Assembly: GCF_030908465.1 (NCBI RefSeq)
Contig: NZ_CP133078.1
Location: forward strand, 744,001 to 808,000
Direction of reading: 5' to 3'
Length of the DNA: 64,000 nucleotides
Source: Anaerotignum sp. MB30-C6
GTDB taxonomy: Bacteria > Bacillota > Clostridia > Lachnospirales > Anaerotignaceae
The position numbers were made by a program, and so were the translations under genes. Shown one piece after another: positions 17,541 through 26,912 of this stretch. The notes below the pieces were generated by a model, which had not been told where the DNA came from, did no database searches, and worked only from the letters and a program-made list of their open reading frames with translations. The stretch's first letter is position 1; the number at the start of each line of letters is the position of its first letter.

Positions 17541-19139
17541 ATGGCATTTACTTCGGTACAGTTTGTGGTTTTCCTGTTTCTGGCGGCCACATCATATTTC
17601 CTGACCCCGAAGCGTTACCGTTGGGTAACGCTTTTCCTCGTTAATTATATCTTTTATTTTATGGCGGGGGCAGGGTATTTTATATACTTGCTTGCAACAA
17701 CAATCACCATTTACCTTGCAGGTGTGAAGCTTGGTAATATGTCGGCTAAGAATAAGGCCGATTTTGCTGCGGCTAAAGGAGAGTTGGACAAAGAGCAAAA
17801 AAAAGCGTGGAAAGGGAATTTTACCAAAAAGAAACGTATGGTTTTAATTCCTGCTCTTTTATTCAACTTTGGTATTTTAGCAGTTTTAAAGTATTATAAC
17901 TTTGTGGGAGCCAACTTGAATGCATTGCTTGAGCGTTTTTCCATTGGTGCTGAGGTTCCTGTTTACAGCTTTTTGTTACCTTTAGGTATTTCATTTTACA
18001 CCTTTCAATCCGTGGGTTATTTGATTGACGTTTACAGGGAAAAATATGAACCTGAACGCAATTTAGCAAAGTTTGCGTTGTTTATTTCCTTTTTCCCTCA
18101 AATTGTTCAGGGGCCTATTGGCAGGTATCATATTTTGGCAGAACAACTATATCGGCCCAATACCTTTTCCTATGAAAGGGTGAAATTTGGCATTCAGCTT
18201 ATGTTTTGGGGTGCTTTTAAAAAGCTAGTGATTGCTGATCGGGCAGGGGTTATTGTGGATACTATTTTTGGTTACCCCGATACCTTTGGAGGAACTTATG
18301 TAGCAGTTGCAGCGTTTGTTTATTGTATACAGCTTTATGGCGACTTCTCTGGTGGCATTGATATTGCCACGGGTGCGGCCCAAGTTTTAGGAATTCAACT
18401 GGAAAAGAACTTTGAGCGGCCTTATTTGGCAACCAGTATACCTGATTTTTGGCGTAGGTGGCATATAACCTTGGGAGCGTGGTTCAGAGACTATGTATTT
18501 TATCCCTTGTCTTTATCCAAGTTTTTTATGAAGGTTGGAAAAAAAGGTAGGAAGGTTTTTGGCAACTACATAGGAAAGCTGTTGCCTGTACTCATCCCTC
18601 AATTTATCGTATTTTTCCTCATTGGTATTTGGCATGGGGCAGAATGGAAGTATATTGCCTTTGGTTTTTATAACGGGACGTTAATTGTTTTGGGAATTTT
18701 ATTCGACCAGCCATTGAAAAAGTTGATGGAAAAGTTCCATATCAAAACGGAGTGTTACAGTTGGCGGTTATTCCAAGTTTTACGCACTCTTATTTTAGTA
18801 GCATTGGGTAAAATTATTACCAGAGCCCCTGGTGTGAGTGCCTCTGCTTTTATGGTGCATTCTATGTTGAGCAATTGGGATGGGGATATTTTAATCAATG
18901 GTGGGTTATTAAAACTGGGTCTTGATGTACAAGATTTGTGGGTGTTGCTTTTCTCATCCCTCGTGTTACTGACAGTCAGCTTAATGCAAGAATCAGGGAT
19001 ACATGTTCGGGAAACCTTATCTAAACAAAACCTCCTGTTTCGCTGGATAATCTATTTGGCGGCAATTTTTTCATTAATTCTATTTGGCGTGTATGGTTTG
19101 AATTATAACGCCTCCGACTTTATTTATAGGGGGTTCTAA
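17541..19139 (+). CDS. dltB: MBOAT-family acyltransferase (DltB/AlgI-like)
   Basis: A polytopic membrane O-acyltransferase of 532 aa. MBOAT landmarks are FFPQIVQGPIGRYH, DFSGGIDIATGAAQVLGI, PDFWRRWHITLGAWFRDYVFYP and the catalytic-histidine segment GIWHGAEWKY. In the Dlt pathway the enzyme takes D-alanine from DltC across the membrane to teichoic acid. The protein is over 100 residues longer than classical DltB and closer in size to AlgI-type members, so the acceptor could be another polymer. AAGGAG precedes ATG 17541 and the next gene begins 2 bp after its stop codon. Confidence 0.88.
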   Translation: MAFTSVQFVVFLFLAATSYFLTPKRYRWVTLFLVNYIFYFMAGAGYFIYLLATTITIYLAGVKLGNMSAKNKADFAAAKGELDKEQKKAWKGNFTKKKRMVLIPALLFNFGILAVLKYYNFVGANLNALLERFSIGAEVPVYSFLLPLGISFYTFQSVGYLIDVYREKYEPERNLAKFALFISFFPQIVQGPIGRYHILAEQLYRPNTFSYERVKFGIQLMFWGAFKKLVIADRAGVIVDTIFGYPDTFGGTYVAVAAFVYCIQLYGDFSGGIDIATGAAQVLGIQLEKNFERPYLATSIPDFWRRWHITLGAWFRDYVFYPLSLSKFFMKVGKKGRKVFGNYIGKLLPVLIPQFIVFFLIGIWHGAEWKYIAFGFYNGTLIVLGILFDQPLKKLMEKFHIKTECYSWRLFQVLRTLILVALGKIITRAPGVSASAFMVHSMLSNWDGDILINGGLLKLGLDVQDLWVLLFSSLVLLTVSLMQESGIHVRETLSKQNLLFRWIIYLAAIFSLILFGVYGLNYNASDFIYRGF

Positions 19140-19140
19140 T

Positions 19141-20169
19141 ATGAAAGGAAGTTTAAAAATCGTGACAAGGTGTGTAGCCTTTTTTGTAATATTTTCAATG
19201 ATATTTTCCAATACGTCAGATTATTTACGTCGTCCTGATGATGAGTCCGACGAAATCCATGCTTTTTATGATGAACCGAAAGAATCCATTGACGTGTTGT
19301 TTATGGGCAGCAGCCCCATTCTTAGGGGGGTATCCCCCATGGTAATGTGGGAGCAGGAAGGATTTACTAGCTATGTAAGGGCATCGGCATTACAGCCAAC
19401 TTCTGTTACCTATGGGCTGTTGCAGGAATCCTTGGAGTATCAGACCCCTGAGTTGGTTGTACTTTTATGTGACAATATTTTTTTGGAGTACGATTATGTA
19501 GAGCGAGAAGGGGATTTGCGACGGGCATTGGATGGAATGAAAATTTCTAAGCATAAATTCCAGATTGTAAATGAGATTACGGCGGCTGATGATAGGCAGA
19601 CACTGCTTTCCTATATGTTTCCCTTGTTTCGTTACCACGAAAGATGGAAAGAAGTTGACTGGGCTGAGGCCGAGCCTACACCATTGATGGAGCACTCCTT
19701 TAAAAAAGGAAATGTGTACCTAAGAGGGGGAGAGCCTTTAGCGTTTTCTGATAATTTTATGGAGCCTTCTGGTATAGCTGCTCCTGCATTAAATCAGGAT
19801 GCAAGAAACGATATAGAAAAATCCATTCGTCTATGTAAAGAAAAAAATATTCCTGTTTTGATGATTCACTTGCCGAAAATGTCTTGGAGCTATGAGCAAA
19901 GTGTGGCTTTAGAGAACTTCGCAAAGGAAATGGGTGTGGAATATCTGGATTTTGACCGTGGAGAAATCAGGAGTCAGTTGAGTTTGGACCCTGCCTTGGA
20001 TTACTACGATCAAGGACATATGAATTTAATTGGTTCCGTGAAGCTTTCCCAGTGGTTTGGCGATTATTTGGATGAAACCTATGACCTGCCCGACCATAGA
20101 AAAGATGAGACTTATCAAAGATGGCATGAGGACTATCAAATGTATGCAGAAAGAACCAAAGTGGAGTAG
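19141..20169 (+). CDS. DltD/SGNH-hydrolase-like extracytoplasmic protein
   Basis: The 342-aa product has an N-terminal membrane anchor (about residues 8-24) followed by an SGNH-hydrolase-like domain. LFMGSSPILRG (block I, candidate catalytic Ser) and YYDQGHMNLIGSVKLSQ (Asp and His of block V) are visible. It occupies the dltD place at the end of the operon and probably acts outside the membrane in transferring the residue carried by the MBOAT protein. It begins 2 bp after dltB. Similarity to true DltD is judged only from architecture. Confidence 0.75.
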   Translation: MKGSLKIVTRCVAFFVIFSMIFSNTSDYLRRPDDESDEIHAFYDEPKESIDVLFMGSSPILRGVSPMVMWEQEGFTSYVRASALQPTSVTYGLLQESLEYQTPELVVLLCDNIFLEYDYVEREGDLRRALDGMKISKHKFQIVNEITAADDRQTLLSYMFPLFRYHERWKEVDWAEAEPTPLMEHSFKKGNVYLRGGEPLAFSDNFMEPSGIAAPALNQDARNDIEKSIRLCKEKNIPVLMIHLPKMSWSYEQSVALENFAKEMGVEYLDFDRGEIRSQLSLDPALDYYDQGHMNLIGSVKLSQWFGDYLDETYDLPDHRKDETYQRWHEDYQMYAERTKVE

Positions 20170-20224
20170 AAATCCTAGAAAAAACCTTCACAAAGCTTGA
20201 ATTAGAATAAAAGGAAACGAAAAG

Positions 20225-20257
20225 CCTGTTTAAACATTTTTGTTTGGACAGGTTTTT
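20225..20257 (+). terminator. Terminator of the dlt-like operon
   Basis: CCTGTTTAAAC (20225-20235) pairs with GTTTGGACAGG (20242-20252) using two G-U pairs, followed by five T. Confidence 0.85.
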
Positions 20258-20349
20258 GCTGATTTATAGCTGTTGAACAGAGAAAATTCAGAATATTAAA
20301 GGCTTTGACGGAATATGAATTGAGTAAAAGGAGAAAAAGAGGATAAAAT

Positions 20350-20988
20350 ATGGAGAACAATACATACCCTTTTGTAAATTTGCCTTTGCCTTATGAATAT
20401 GATGCTTTGGAGCCATATATCGATGCAAGAACGATGGCCATTCATCATGAAAGATATGCGGAAGCTTATGTAACCCGATTAAATATGGTTTTGGCAGACT
20501 ATCCAGGCCTACAAGCGTTAACCTTGGAGCAGTTAATTCAAAATGCAGATAGCCTTCCAAAAGCATTACAGGTGCCAATTCGAAATTACGCAGGTGGGAT
20601 TTATAATCACCGTCTATACTTTAATGGGTTAGCCCCTCCATCAGATAAGGAGCCAAAGGGGAAGTTGTTGGAATTGATTAATTCCCAGTACGGTAGCCTT
20701 ACAGTTTTTAAAGAAATTCTCATGGAAGAGGCATTAAGTGTATTTGGCTCGGGCTATACTTGGTTGATATATGATAAGGGCAGGTTAGTTATTTTGACTT
20801 CACCAAATCAAAATACTCCTGTTGAACAAAAAAAATGCACTATTTTAAATTTAGATGTTTGGGAACATGCTTATTATTTAAAGCACTATAATAGGCGGGG
20901 CGATTATATAGCTGATTGGTTCAACGTAGTCAATTGGGATAAAGCTAACGAAAATTTTTTGGAATGCGTTCGTCAGCAGTTTAGATAG
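20350..20988 (+). CDS. Fe/Mn-type superoxide dismutase
   Basis: This enzyme dismutates superoxide to oxygen and peroxide. All four metal ligands are in place in the 212-aa protein: His32 (MAIHHERY), His87 (GGIYNHRLYF), Asp169 and His173 (LDVWEHAYYLKH). Gly83 and Gln154 (SPNQNTP) favour the Mn or cambialistic subgroup. The usual KHH after the first ligand is replaced by RYA, so one gateway histidine is missing, though Tyr40 remains. No signal peptide. It is monocistronic between two terminators. Confidence 0.88.
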   Translation: MENNTYPFVNLPLPYEYDALEPYIDARTMAIHHERYAEAYVTRLNMVLADYPGLQALTLEQLIQNADSLPKALQVPIRNYAGGIYNHRLYFNGLAPPSDKEPKGKLLELINSQYGSLTVFKEILMEEALSVFGSGYTWLIYDKGRLVILTSPNQNTPVEQKKCTILNLDVWEHAYYLKHYNRRGDYIADWFNVVNWDKANENFLECVRQQFR

Positions 20989-21080
20989 TTTCTATAAAGG
21001 TAACAGGTTGTGCGAAGCTGTATTGAGAAAGTAGGGTATGGGTGCATTTTTGTTTGTTTCTATGATGAATAAAAGATATA

Positions 21081-21127
21081 AAGCGGTTCAAGGCTGAGAT
21101 GAATCAGCCTTGAAACCGCTTTTTTTT
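21081..21127 (+). terminator. Terminator after the superoxide dismutase gene
   Basis: AAGCGGTT-CAAGGCTGA (21081-21097) pairs with TCAGCCTTG-AAACCGCTT (21104-21122) with one bulge and ends in eight T. The reverse orientation is also T-rich and might serve the leftward asnB operon. Confidence 0.9.
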
Positions 21128-21278
21128 AGCTTACTATTGTAAAATTATCGATTATATCTGTGAGAGTTACGAACTTTTTTTCTACGTAGATAATGTTTAT
21201 CGAGTGAAGGAAGGAAAGGTTGATTTTACTCAACCTCCCGTTTTGCAGGCGGCCATTATCTAAGATAGCATAACAATT
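21128..21278. other. Convergent intergenic region with a small stem
   Basis: AGGTTGA (21217-21223) pairs with TCAACCT (21230-21236). On the minus strand the stem is followed by a pyrimidine-rich tract, so it may be a weak terminator for asnB. No coding frame is seen. Confidence 0.4.
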
Positions 21279-23129
21279 TTATACCACTTTCAGATTCCAT
21301 TTTTTCATCCAATAATTAATTTGAACCACATAGGCTAGCATTTGTGGGCCAGCCATCAGTTGCCCGTACCATGGTTTTCCGTAATCCGAGGGACTTTGGA
21401 TAAATGTTTCCACTTTTTTGGGGTCTAAGAATTGTAGAACTGGAGAGGTGGAGTCTTTCATAATCTCTATTACCATGGAGGCTAGCAAATTTTCATAATT
21501 TTTATCGTAAATTTTAGGATAGGGAGATTTTTTTCTAAACAAAACTTCGTCTGGCATATAGCCTCTACCACATTCTCGTAATAAAGATTTTACTACCCCG
21601 TTTCTTGTTTTCATATCCCATGGAACGTTCCAAACGTATTCAATCAGGCGGTGATCTGCAAAAGGTACTCTTGCCTCTAGGCCATTATACATACTGGTTC
21701 GATCCATTCGGTCCAACAAAGTTTGCATAAACCACTTTTGATTGAGGTATGCAATTTCCCGTCGGCGGGCTTCCAAGGGAGTATCTTCTGCCAGCTTTGG
21801 CGTTTCACTGACGGATTTTGCATAGGTTTTTGCAACATAATCGTCCATATCAAGGTATTCGATAAAATCATCCTTTAACAGAACTTTTCTTGCTTCCAAG
21901 TCCATTGTCCAAGGGAAAGTATTTGCCTCAAAGCATTCCTTTTTATGAAACCAAGGGTAGCCACCAAAAATTTCATCGGCACATTCACCGGTCAATGCTA
22001 CCTTATTATAATCCTTTACTTTTCTACAAAAATATAGGATAGAGGACTCCACATCTCCCATATTAGGTAAGTCTCTGGCGTCAACGGCATCTTTTAAGCA
22101 ATCGGTTTGATTTTGTATGCTGCACTCAAGATAACGATGGTTGGTATTCAGGTATTTCACCATGATATCTACATAGGGTCTATCCTGGGAAGGTTGGAAG
22201 GATGAAGCCTTAAAATATTTATCATTTCCTACAAAGTCGAAGGAAAAGGTATTTAGCTGTTCACCTTTTTTTGCTAGCTCTGCGGCACATACGGCTGTGA
22301 CGATACTACTGTCTACACCGCCGGATAAAAAGGTGCAAATAGGTACATGAGAAACCATCTGGCGTTTAATGGAATCAATTAGCAATTCCTTGGTTTTTTC
22401 GATGGTTGTTTCATAGTCATCCTCATGAACATGGCTTTCTAGCTTCCAATAGCAGGTGCTTTGGATACCCCCTGGGGAGAAAGTCATGTAGTGTGCTGGA
22501 AGTACCTCATCAATTCCCTTAAAGACACCTTTGCCGTAGGTTTTTGCAGGGCCGATGCTGAAAACTTCGTTTAGCCCCTCTTTATCTAACTGAGGAACCA
22601 TACCAGGATAGGCAAAAATACTTTTGATTTCTGAGGAAAATATCACTTCGTCCCCCTGAATTGAGTAAAACAAAGGTTTTACCCCCGAACGGTCTCGATA
22701 CAGCAAGGTCATATTTTTTATAGGATCAAAAATAGCCATGGCGAAAATTCCATTTAGCTGTTTTACAAAATCTGTACCATGCTCCATATAGCTTACTAAA
22801 ATCACTTCTGTATCCGAGTTGGTTTTAAAGGTCCATCCTTTTGATAAAAGATTGCTTCTGAGCTCTTGTGTGTTATATAGCTCCCCGTTATACACAATTG
22901 CCCAGGTTTGATTGCCTACCGTTCGGGTAATTGGCTGATGGCCTGTTTCCAAGTCGACAATGGAGAGCCTTGTATGGGCTAAGCCAACATTCTCTATTAA
23001 AAAAGTTCCGCAATCATCGGGGCCTCTGTGACGTTGCACGGAATACATATCTTCCAAAATTTTTGTATAGTAAGCAGGTTGTTCCGTATAGTTCTTTTTT
23101 GGATTAAAAAATCCAGCAATACCGCACAT
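21279..23129 (-). CDS. asnB: Asparagine synthetase, glutamine-hydrolysing
   Basis: AsnB makes asparagine from aspartate, glutamine and ATP. The 616-aa protein starts MCGIAGFF, giving the N-terminal nucleophile Cys2 of the class II glutaminase domain (about 1-210). The synthetase domain follows with the pyrophosphate-binding loop FLSGGVDSSIVTAV (about 265-278) and GECADEIFGGYPW. Length and order are typical. It is the second gene of a leftward pair, 18 bp after a permease gene, and downstream of a divergently oriented LysR regulator. Confidence 0.93.
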   Translation of the reverse strand: MCGIAGFFNPKKNYTEQPAYYTKILEDMYSVQRHRGPDDCGTFLIENVGLAHTRLSIVDLETGHQPITRTVGNQTWAIVYNGELYNTQELRSNLLSKGWTFKTNSDTEVILVSYMEHGTDFVKQLNGIFAMAIFDPIKNMTLLYRDRSGVKPLFYSIQGDEVIFSSEIKSIFAYPGMVPQLDKEGLNEVFSIGPAKTYGKGVFKGIDEVLPAHYMTFSPGGIQSTCYWKLESHVHEDDYETTIEKTKELLIDSIKRQMVSHVPICTFLSGGVDSSIVTAVCAAELAKKGEQLNTFSFDFVGNDKYFKASSFQPSQDRPYVDIMVKYLNTNHRYLECSIQNQTDCLKDAVDARDLPNMGDVESSILYFCRKVKDYNKVALTGECADEIFGGYPWFHKKECFEANTFPWTMDLEARKVLLKDDFIEYLDMDDYVAKTYAKSVSETPKLAEDTPLEARRREIAYLNQKWFMQTLLDRMDRTSMYNGLEARVPFADHRLIEYVWNVPWDMKTRNGVVKSLLRECGRGYMPDEVLFRKKSPYPKIYDKNYENLLASMVIEIMKDSTSPVLQFLDPKKVETFIQSPSDYGKPWYGQLMAGPQMLAYVVQINYWMKKWNLKVV

Positions 23130-23147
23130 AGTATACGCCTCCTAAAG

Positions 23148-24527
23148 CTAAATTAAAATACAAGCCAATATAAAAGTACATAAAAACCCGATCCCCACAG
23201 GAAGCAGATTTTTTCTAGCAAGTTCTAATGGATTTACGTTACAGATTGCTGCAACAGGAATGAGTCCCCAGGGGACGATGGTTCCGCCGCCAACAAAGAT
23301 TGCCGAAATCTGTCCTAATGTTGCCAGAATAGGAACGGAGCAGTTAACGACTGTTCCAAAGGTATTTGCCAATGCACCAACCAAGGGAAGGCCTGAAAAG
23401 CCTGAGCCGTCCAAACCAGTGAGGCCACCAATTACCATTTGGATAAACACAACCATATATTTATTTAATGGTGTAATACCTGCAAGCCAAATAGCCCAAT
23501 CATTTAAAATACCACTTTGATATTGTTCCCCTAAAATGGAGGTAATACCCTCGCCACCTATGAAGAAAAAGCCACCGATAATAATAACCGGAGCAAAAAT
23601 TTTAATGGCAAATAAAAAGCCATCTTTTATATAATCAGTAACTTTCTCTAGACTTTTTCTTTTAAAACCAATGACAGAGGCGATAATCATGACCAATAAT
23701 GCTGTACCAGAAACCAAACTTGTGGCATCTCCACCCTTTAGGTCAAACACAAACATGAGGATAATATCAATTATAAAGGCAAGGGGAGTCAAAATAGCAA
23801 TAAACACAGCTTCTTTTGATGGTTTTATTGAAGGAACGGCATCATTACTTTGCATATATAATGTACCACCAGTTTTGTCAACCATACACTTTCTGTTGAT
23901 TATAAAGGCAGAAAAAATAGTCACAACGCCCATAGTTAGAAATAAAGGGAAGCCACTTTGTAAAATACTTTGGGGTTCTATGCCTGCGGAAGCGGCAGTG
24001 ATGGAGGGTGCTCCCTGAATGACCACATCGGAGCTAAGGGCGATACCGTGTCCAAATAGGTTTAATGCCATTGCCGCAGCAATAGGGGTTAGGCCTTTTT
24101 TTACAGCCAATGGAACCAAAATTGCGCCAACCAAGGCAACAGAAGGGGAGGGCCATAAAAATAGAGAGAATATCATCATGGTAATGCCAAGAATCCACCA
24201 AGATACGTAAGAATTTTTCATTATCTTTGACATGGATCGCATCATCAGATAGTCACTTCCTAAATCTGTTAGACATTTTGATAAGGATGTGACTAGGGCA
24301 ATGGTAGCAATGATCTCCATAAACTCCTTGGAAGCATACAAAATAGCTTGGAAAGTTGATTGAATACCTCCAACCAAGTTACCGCTACTAACAAGACCTA
24401 GTATGAAAATGAAAATGACGCAGACAATGGGTGTGTCTTTTCTGAGCACCATAGTGGAAAGAATGGTTACAACGCCAATTAGGTAAATAATATGAACTGG
24501 TGTAAGGTGAATCGATAAATCCTGCAT
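23148..24527 (-). CDS. Polytopic membrane transporter, ion-transporter-like
   Basis: A 459-aa protein with about 11-12 hydrophobic segments. The glycine-rich repeats GGLTGLDGSGFSGLPLVGALA and GQISAIFVGGGTIVPWGLIP, and LFGHGIALSSDVVIQGAPS, resemble ion-transporter-superfamily permeases of the CitMHS/GntP/DcuC kind. The substrate is not evident. Coupling with asnB suggests a dicarboxylate, amino acid or related compound, which is inference only. A GGGAGG site precedes the start, and a TATAAT box lies on the minus strand about 45 bp upstream. Confidence 0.75.
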   Translation of the reverse strand: MQDLSIHLTPVHIIYLIGVVTILSTMVLRKDTPIVCVIFIFILGLVSSGNLVGGIQSTFQAILYASKEFMEIIATIALVTSLSKCLTDLGSDYLMMRSMSKIMKNSYVSWWILGITMMIFSLFLWPSPSVALVGAILVPLAVKKGLTPIAAAMALNLFGHGIALSSDVVIQGAPSITAASAGIEPQSILQSGFPLFLTMGVVTIFSAFIINRKCMVDKTGGTLYMQSNDAVPSIKPSKEAVFIAILTPLAFIIDIILMFVFDLKGGDATSLVSGTALLVMIIASVIGFKRKSLEKVTDYIKDGFLFAIKIFAPVIIIGGFFFIGGEGITSILGEQYQSGILNDWAIWLAGITPLNKYMVVFIQMVIGGLTGLDGSGFSGLPLVGALANTFGTVVNCSVPILATLGQISAIFVGGGTIVPWGLIPVAAICNVNPLELARKNLLPVGIGFLCTFILACILI

Positions 24528-24571
24528 TTCGATACCTCCCTTAAAAAAATGATATAAAATACAATATTCAT

Positions 24572-24577
24572 ATTATA
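24572..24577 (-). promoter_or_regulatory. Candidate -10 box for the permease-asnB operon
   Basis: The minus strand reads TATAAT here, about 45 bases before the permease start. No good -35 lies 16-18 bp upstream, as is common for promoters needing a LysR-type activator, and the lysR gene diverges from it. Confidence 0.4.
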
Positions 24578-24788
24578 GAGATGTGTGCTAGGGATGGTAG
24601 GGCGATGATTGTTTTTTGGAATGGGGGTACAAGATGTGGATTTTTTATATATAATTTCTTATGATATTGAGGATGGTTTGGGAAAAACTATGGAATGTCT
24701 GGATTTTCAAACAATTTTCCCTTATAATGAATTATATATTCCCTTGGAATTTTCAAACGGACGTCATACAAGCGAAAGGGGGGCTTTG

Positions 24789-25724
24789 ATGAATTTTACT
24801 GATTTAAAATATGTAATTGAAATTGATAAATGCGGTTCTATATCCTTAGCAGCAAAAAATTTATATGTGGCACAGTCGAATTTAAGTCGTGCAGTAAAAG
24901 AACTCGAGCAGGAATTCGATATCGTTATTTTTAAGCGTACGCCCAAAGGGGTAATCACCACACGAGAGGGGCAACGGTTTTTACGCCATGCAAAGGAAAT
25001 TCAATATCAGGTAAATAGTTTAACTAACGCATACTCTGATTTTAACGATCGGGGTGTAAGTCTGAAGATTTCTGTTCCAAGAGCCAGTTATATAACCGAT
25101 GTTTTTTCTGATTATTTGACCACGTTAAATGATGAGGAAAATATGCGGATTCATTACTGTGAAACAAATTCTAGTAGAACAATTCAGAATGTTTTGGATT
25201 ATCATTATGATATTGGGATTATCCGCTATAACGTAATGCATGAAGGCTATTATTTATCCCTATTTAAACTAAAAGATTTATCGTATCGCCTTATTTTAGA
25301 GTTTGACTATTTACTTTTGACTTCAAAAGATAGTATTATTGCCGATAAGCATATCAGGTCTGACTCGGACTTAGAAGGATGCATAGAAGTGGTTCATGGG
25401 GATGAAAGGCTTCCTACGGGAGATTATATTGATTTGACAGATAACGACCGGGAAGAGCGTTACCAGAAAAAAGTAATCTATATTTACGAAAGAGGCAGCC
25501 AATTTGAAATTCTTTCAACGGTGCCCAATACATATATGTGGGTTTCCCCTGTTCCTGAGAAGACGCTGGAAAGGTTTGGTCTGATTCAAATGCGCTGTGG
25601 CTCATATGCGAAGTACATGAAAGATGTTATGATTTTCAAAGAAAATCATGTACAGAAGAAATATGAAAAACAACTGATTGATAGGTTAAGGGAGAAAACC
25701 CGAGAATTTGGGTGTTATTTTTAA
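24789..25724 (+). CDS. LysR-family transcriptional regulator
   Basis: The 311-aa protein begins MNFTDLKYVIEIDKCGSISL and carries the LysR helix-turn-helix (about residues 1-60: AAKNLYVAQSNLSRAVKELE) and a C-terminal periplasmic-binding-like effector domain. ATG 24789 with AAAGGGGGG upstream is chosen; the longer frame from 24609 adds a tail not seen in the family. It diverges from the permease-asnB pair, the usual arrangement for a LysR regulator and its target. The prophage integrase gene ends 50 bp after its stop. Confidence 0.88.
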   Translation: MNFTDLKYVIEIDKCGSISLAAKNLYVAQSNLSRAVKELEQEFDIVIFKRTPKGVITTREGQRFLRHAKEIQYQVNSLTNAYSDFNDRGVSLKISVPRASYITDVFSDYLTTLNDEENMRIHYCETNSSRTIQNVLDYHYDIGIIRYNVMHEGYYLSLFKLKDLSYRLILEFDYLLLTSKDSIIADKHIRSDSDLEGCIEVVHGDERLPTGDYIDLTDNDREERYQKKVIYIYERGSQFEILSTVPNTYMWVSPVPEKTLERFGLIQMRCGSYAKYMKDVMIFKENHVQKKYEKQLIDRLREKTREFGCYF

Positions 25725-25757
25725 TTAATGATTGAAGGGAATCGTTAATTATCTGTA

Positions 25758-25779
25758 ATCCGTCAAAAATCCGTCAAAA
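25758..25779. repeat. Tandem 11-bp direct repeat at the integrase 3' end
   Basis: ATCCGTCAAAA occurs twice head to tail (25758-25768 and 25769-25779), overlapping the end of the integrase gene. Position at the element edge suggests an integrase arm-type or core attachment sequence. This is inference, because the right end is absent. Confidence 0.45.
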
Positions 25780-26874
25780 GATTTTGTTAATTTTTTCAGC
25801 AGCATTTTTCATCATTTCATCAGTAACATGAGAATATACACGCATTGTCATTTCTACGTCATGACCCAATATAGCGGCGGCGGTCTTAAAATCCACGCCG
25901 TTCGCTATTAGGTTTGTGGCATAGGTGTGCCGTAAAGTGTGCATGCTTACGGCAAAATCCAAATTGGATGATACGTTTATCATTTTTCTTGCCACTAACG
26001 TCGAGCCGAATGGGAAAATCCTGTTATCCATGTTAACCACATTAAACACCTTTCTGTACTCTCTTAATTCGTCCATGGTACTTTTTGCCACAGGTACCAC
26101 TCTTTTACTGTTCCTCTTTTTCAGCGTACCAAAGCCCTCTGTACCGTCAGCTAATAACTTCCACTGTCTAACTATACAAACTTCATTTTTTTTAAAATCT
26201 ACGTTGTCCCAAGTAAGTCCTAATAATTCCCCGCGTCTCAAGCCTGTGCCTAGGGCAAATGAACAAAGATAATAGTATTTGAGTGATGCTTTTTGCGATT
26301 TAAGCACACCTAAAAATTTTTCAGTCTCGTGTTTTTCGAGCGCCTTTTCTTCTTTTCCTTTTTCGCTGTATTGCATCGCAGGAATTTTAATATCTTGCGC
26401 TGGGGATGCAGATATAATTTTATATGGTCGCACTGCCTGATTGAGGATATACTTAAATATTAATAAATTAGCTTTAATGGTCGAAATCTTTAGCTCGTCC
26501 TCTACCATTTTGTCAACGCATTTTTGTACCTGTATACTGCTTAGCTCTGCAAGTGGAATGTTCTTAATATCTTTGAATTTTTCAACTGCAATTTTTCGCA
26601 TCCTAATTGTATTCGCCGTCTTATGCAACTTCTCATGCTCTATCAATTCCTCTGCAAACTTCCCAAACGTTATGCCTTTGTACTGCGGCTCAACTTTTGC
26701 AGTCAACTCCATTTCTTTTTTCAACTCATCCAGTCTATCCTCAGCAGCTTTTTTCGCATCTTTCTTCAAAGGAAACCCTTGCTTGCTTTTTTGCTTCCAT
26801 TTACCATCCACCTTGTAACTGATGATATATTGCCATCCGCCGTCTTTTTCCCTGTAGGTTATGTTGCAGTCCAT
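25774..26874 (-). CDS. int: Phage integrase, tyrosine recombinase
   Basis: This site-specific recombinase inserts and excises the prophage. The 366-aa protein has an N-terminal arm-binding domain (about 1-55, with YREKDGGWQYIISYKVDGKW), a SAM-like core-binding domain (about 68-155) and the catalytic domain. The catalytic residues are Arg213 (GTGLRRGELLG), His312-x-x-Arg315 (HTLRHTYATNL), His338 (LGHDVEMT) and nucleophile Tyr347 (RVYSHV). It is close to Tn916-type integrases. AAAGGAGG precedes the start. It is the outermost gene of the element, beside lysR. Confidence 0.95.
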   Translation of the reverse strand: MDCNITYREKDGGWQYIISYKVDGKWKQKSKQGFPLKKDAKKAAEDRLDELKKEMELTAKVEPQYKGITFGKFAEELIEHEKLHKTANTIRMRKIAVEKFKDIKNIPLAELSSIQVQKCVDKMVEDELKISTIKANLLIFKYILNQAVRPYKIISASPAQDIKIPAMQYSEKGKEEKALEKHETEKFLGVLKSQKASLKYYYLCSFALGTGLRRGELLGLTWDNVDFKKNEVCIVRQWKLLADGTEGFGTLKKRNSKRVVPVAKSTMDELREYRKVFNVVNMDNRIFPFGSTLVARKMINVSSNLDFAVSMHTLRHTYATNLIANGVDFKTAAAILGHDVEMTMRVYSHVTDEMMKNAAEKINKIF

Positions 26875-26912
26875 AAAAATAAGACCTCCTTTATTTTTGG
26901 TATAGCAAATAA

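Noticed and set aside
24609-24788. N-terminal extension of the LysR regulator
   Set aside because: The LysR family starts at the helix-turn-helix; ATG 24789 has its own ribosome site and matches the family start.
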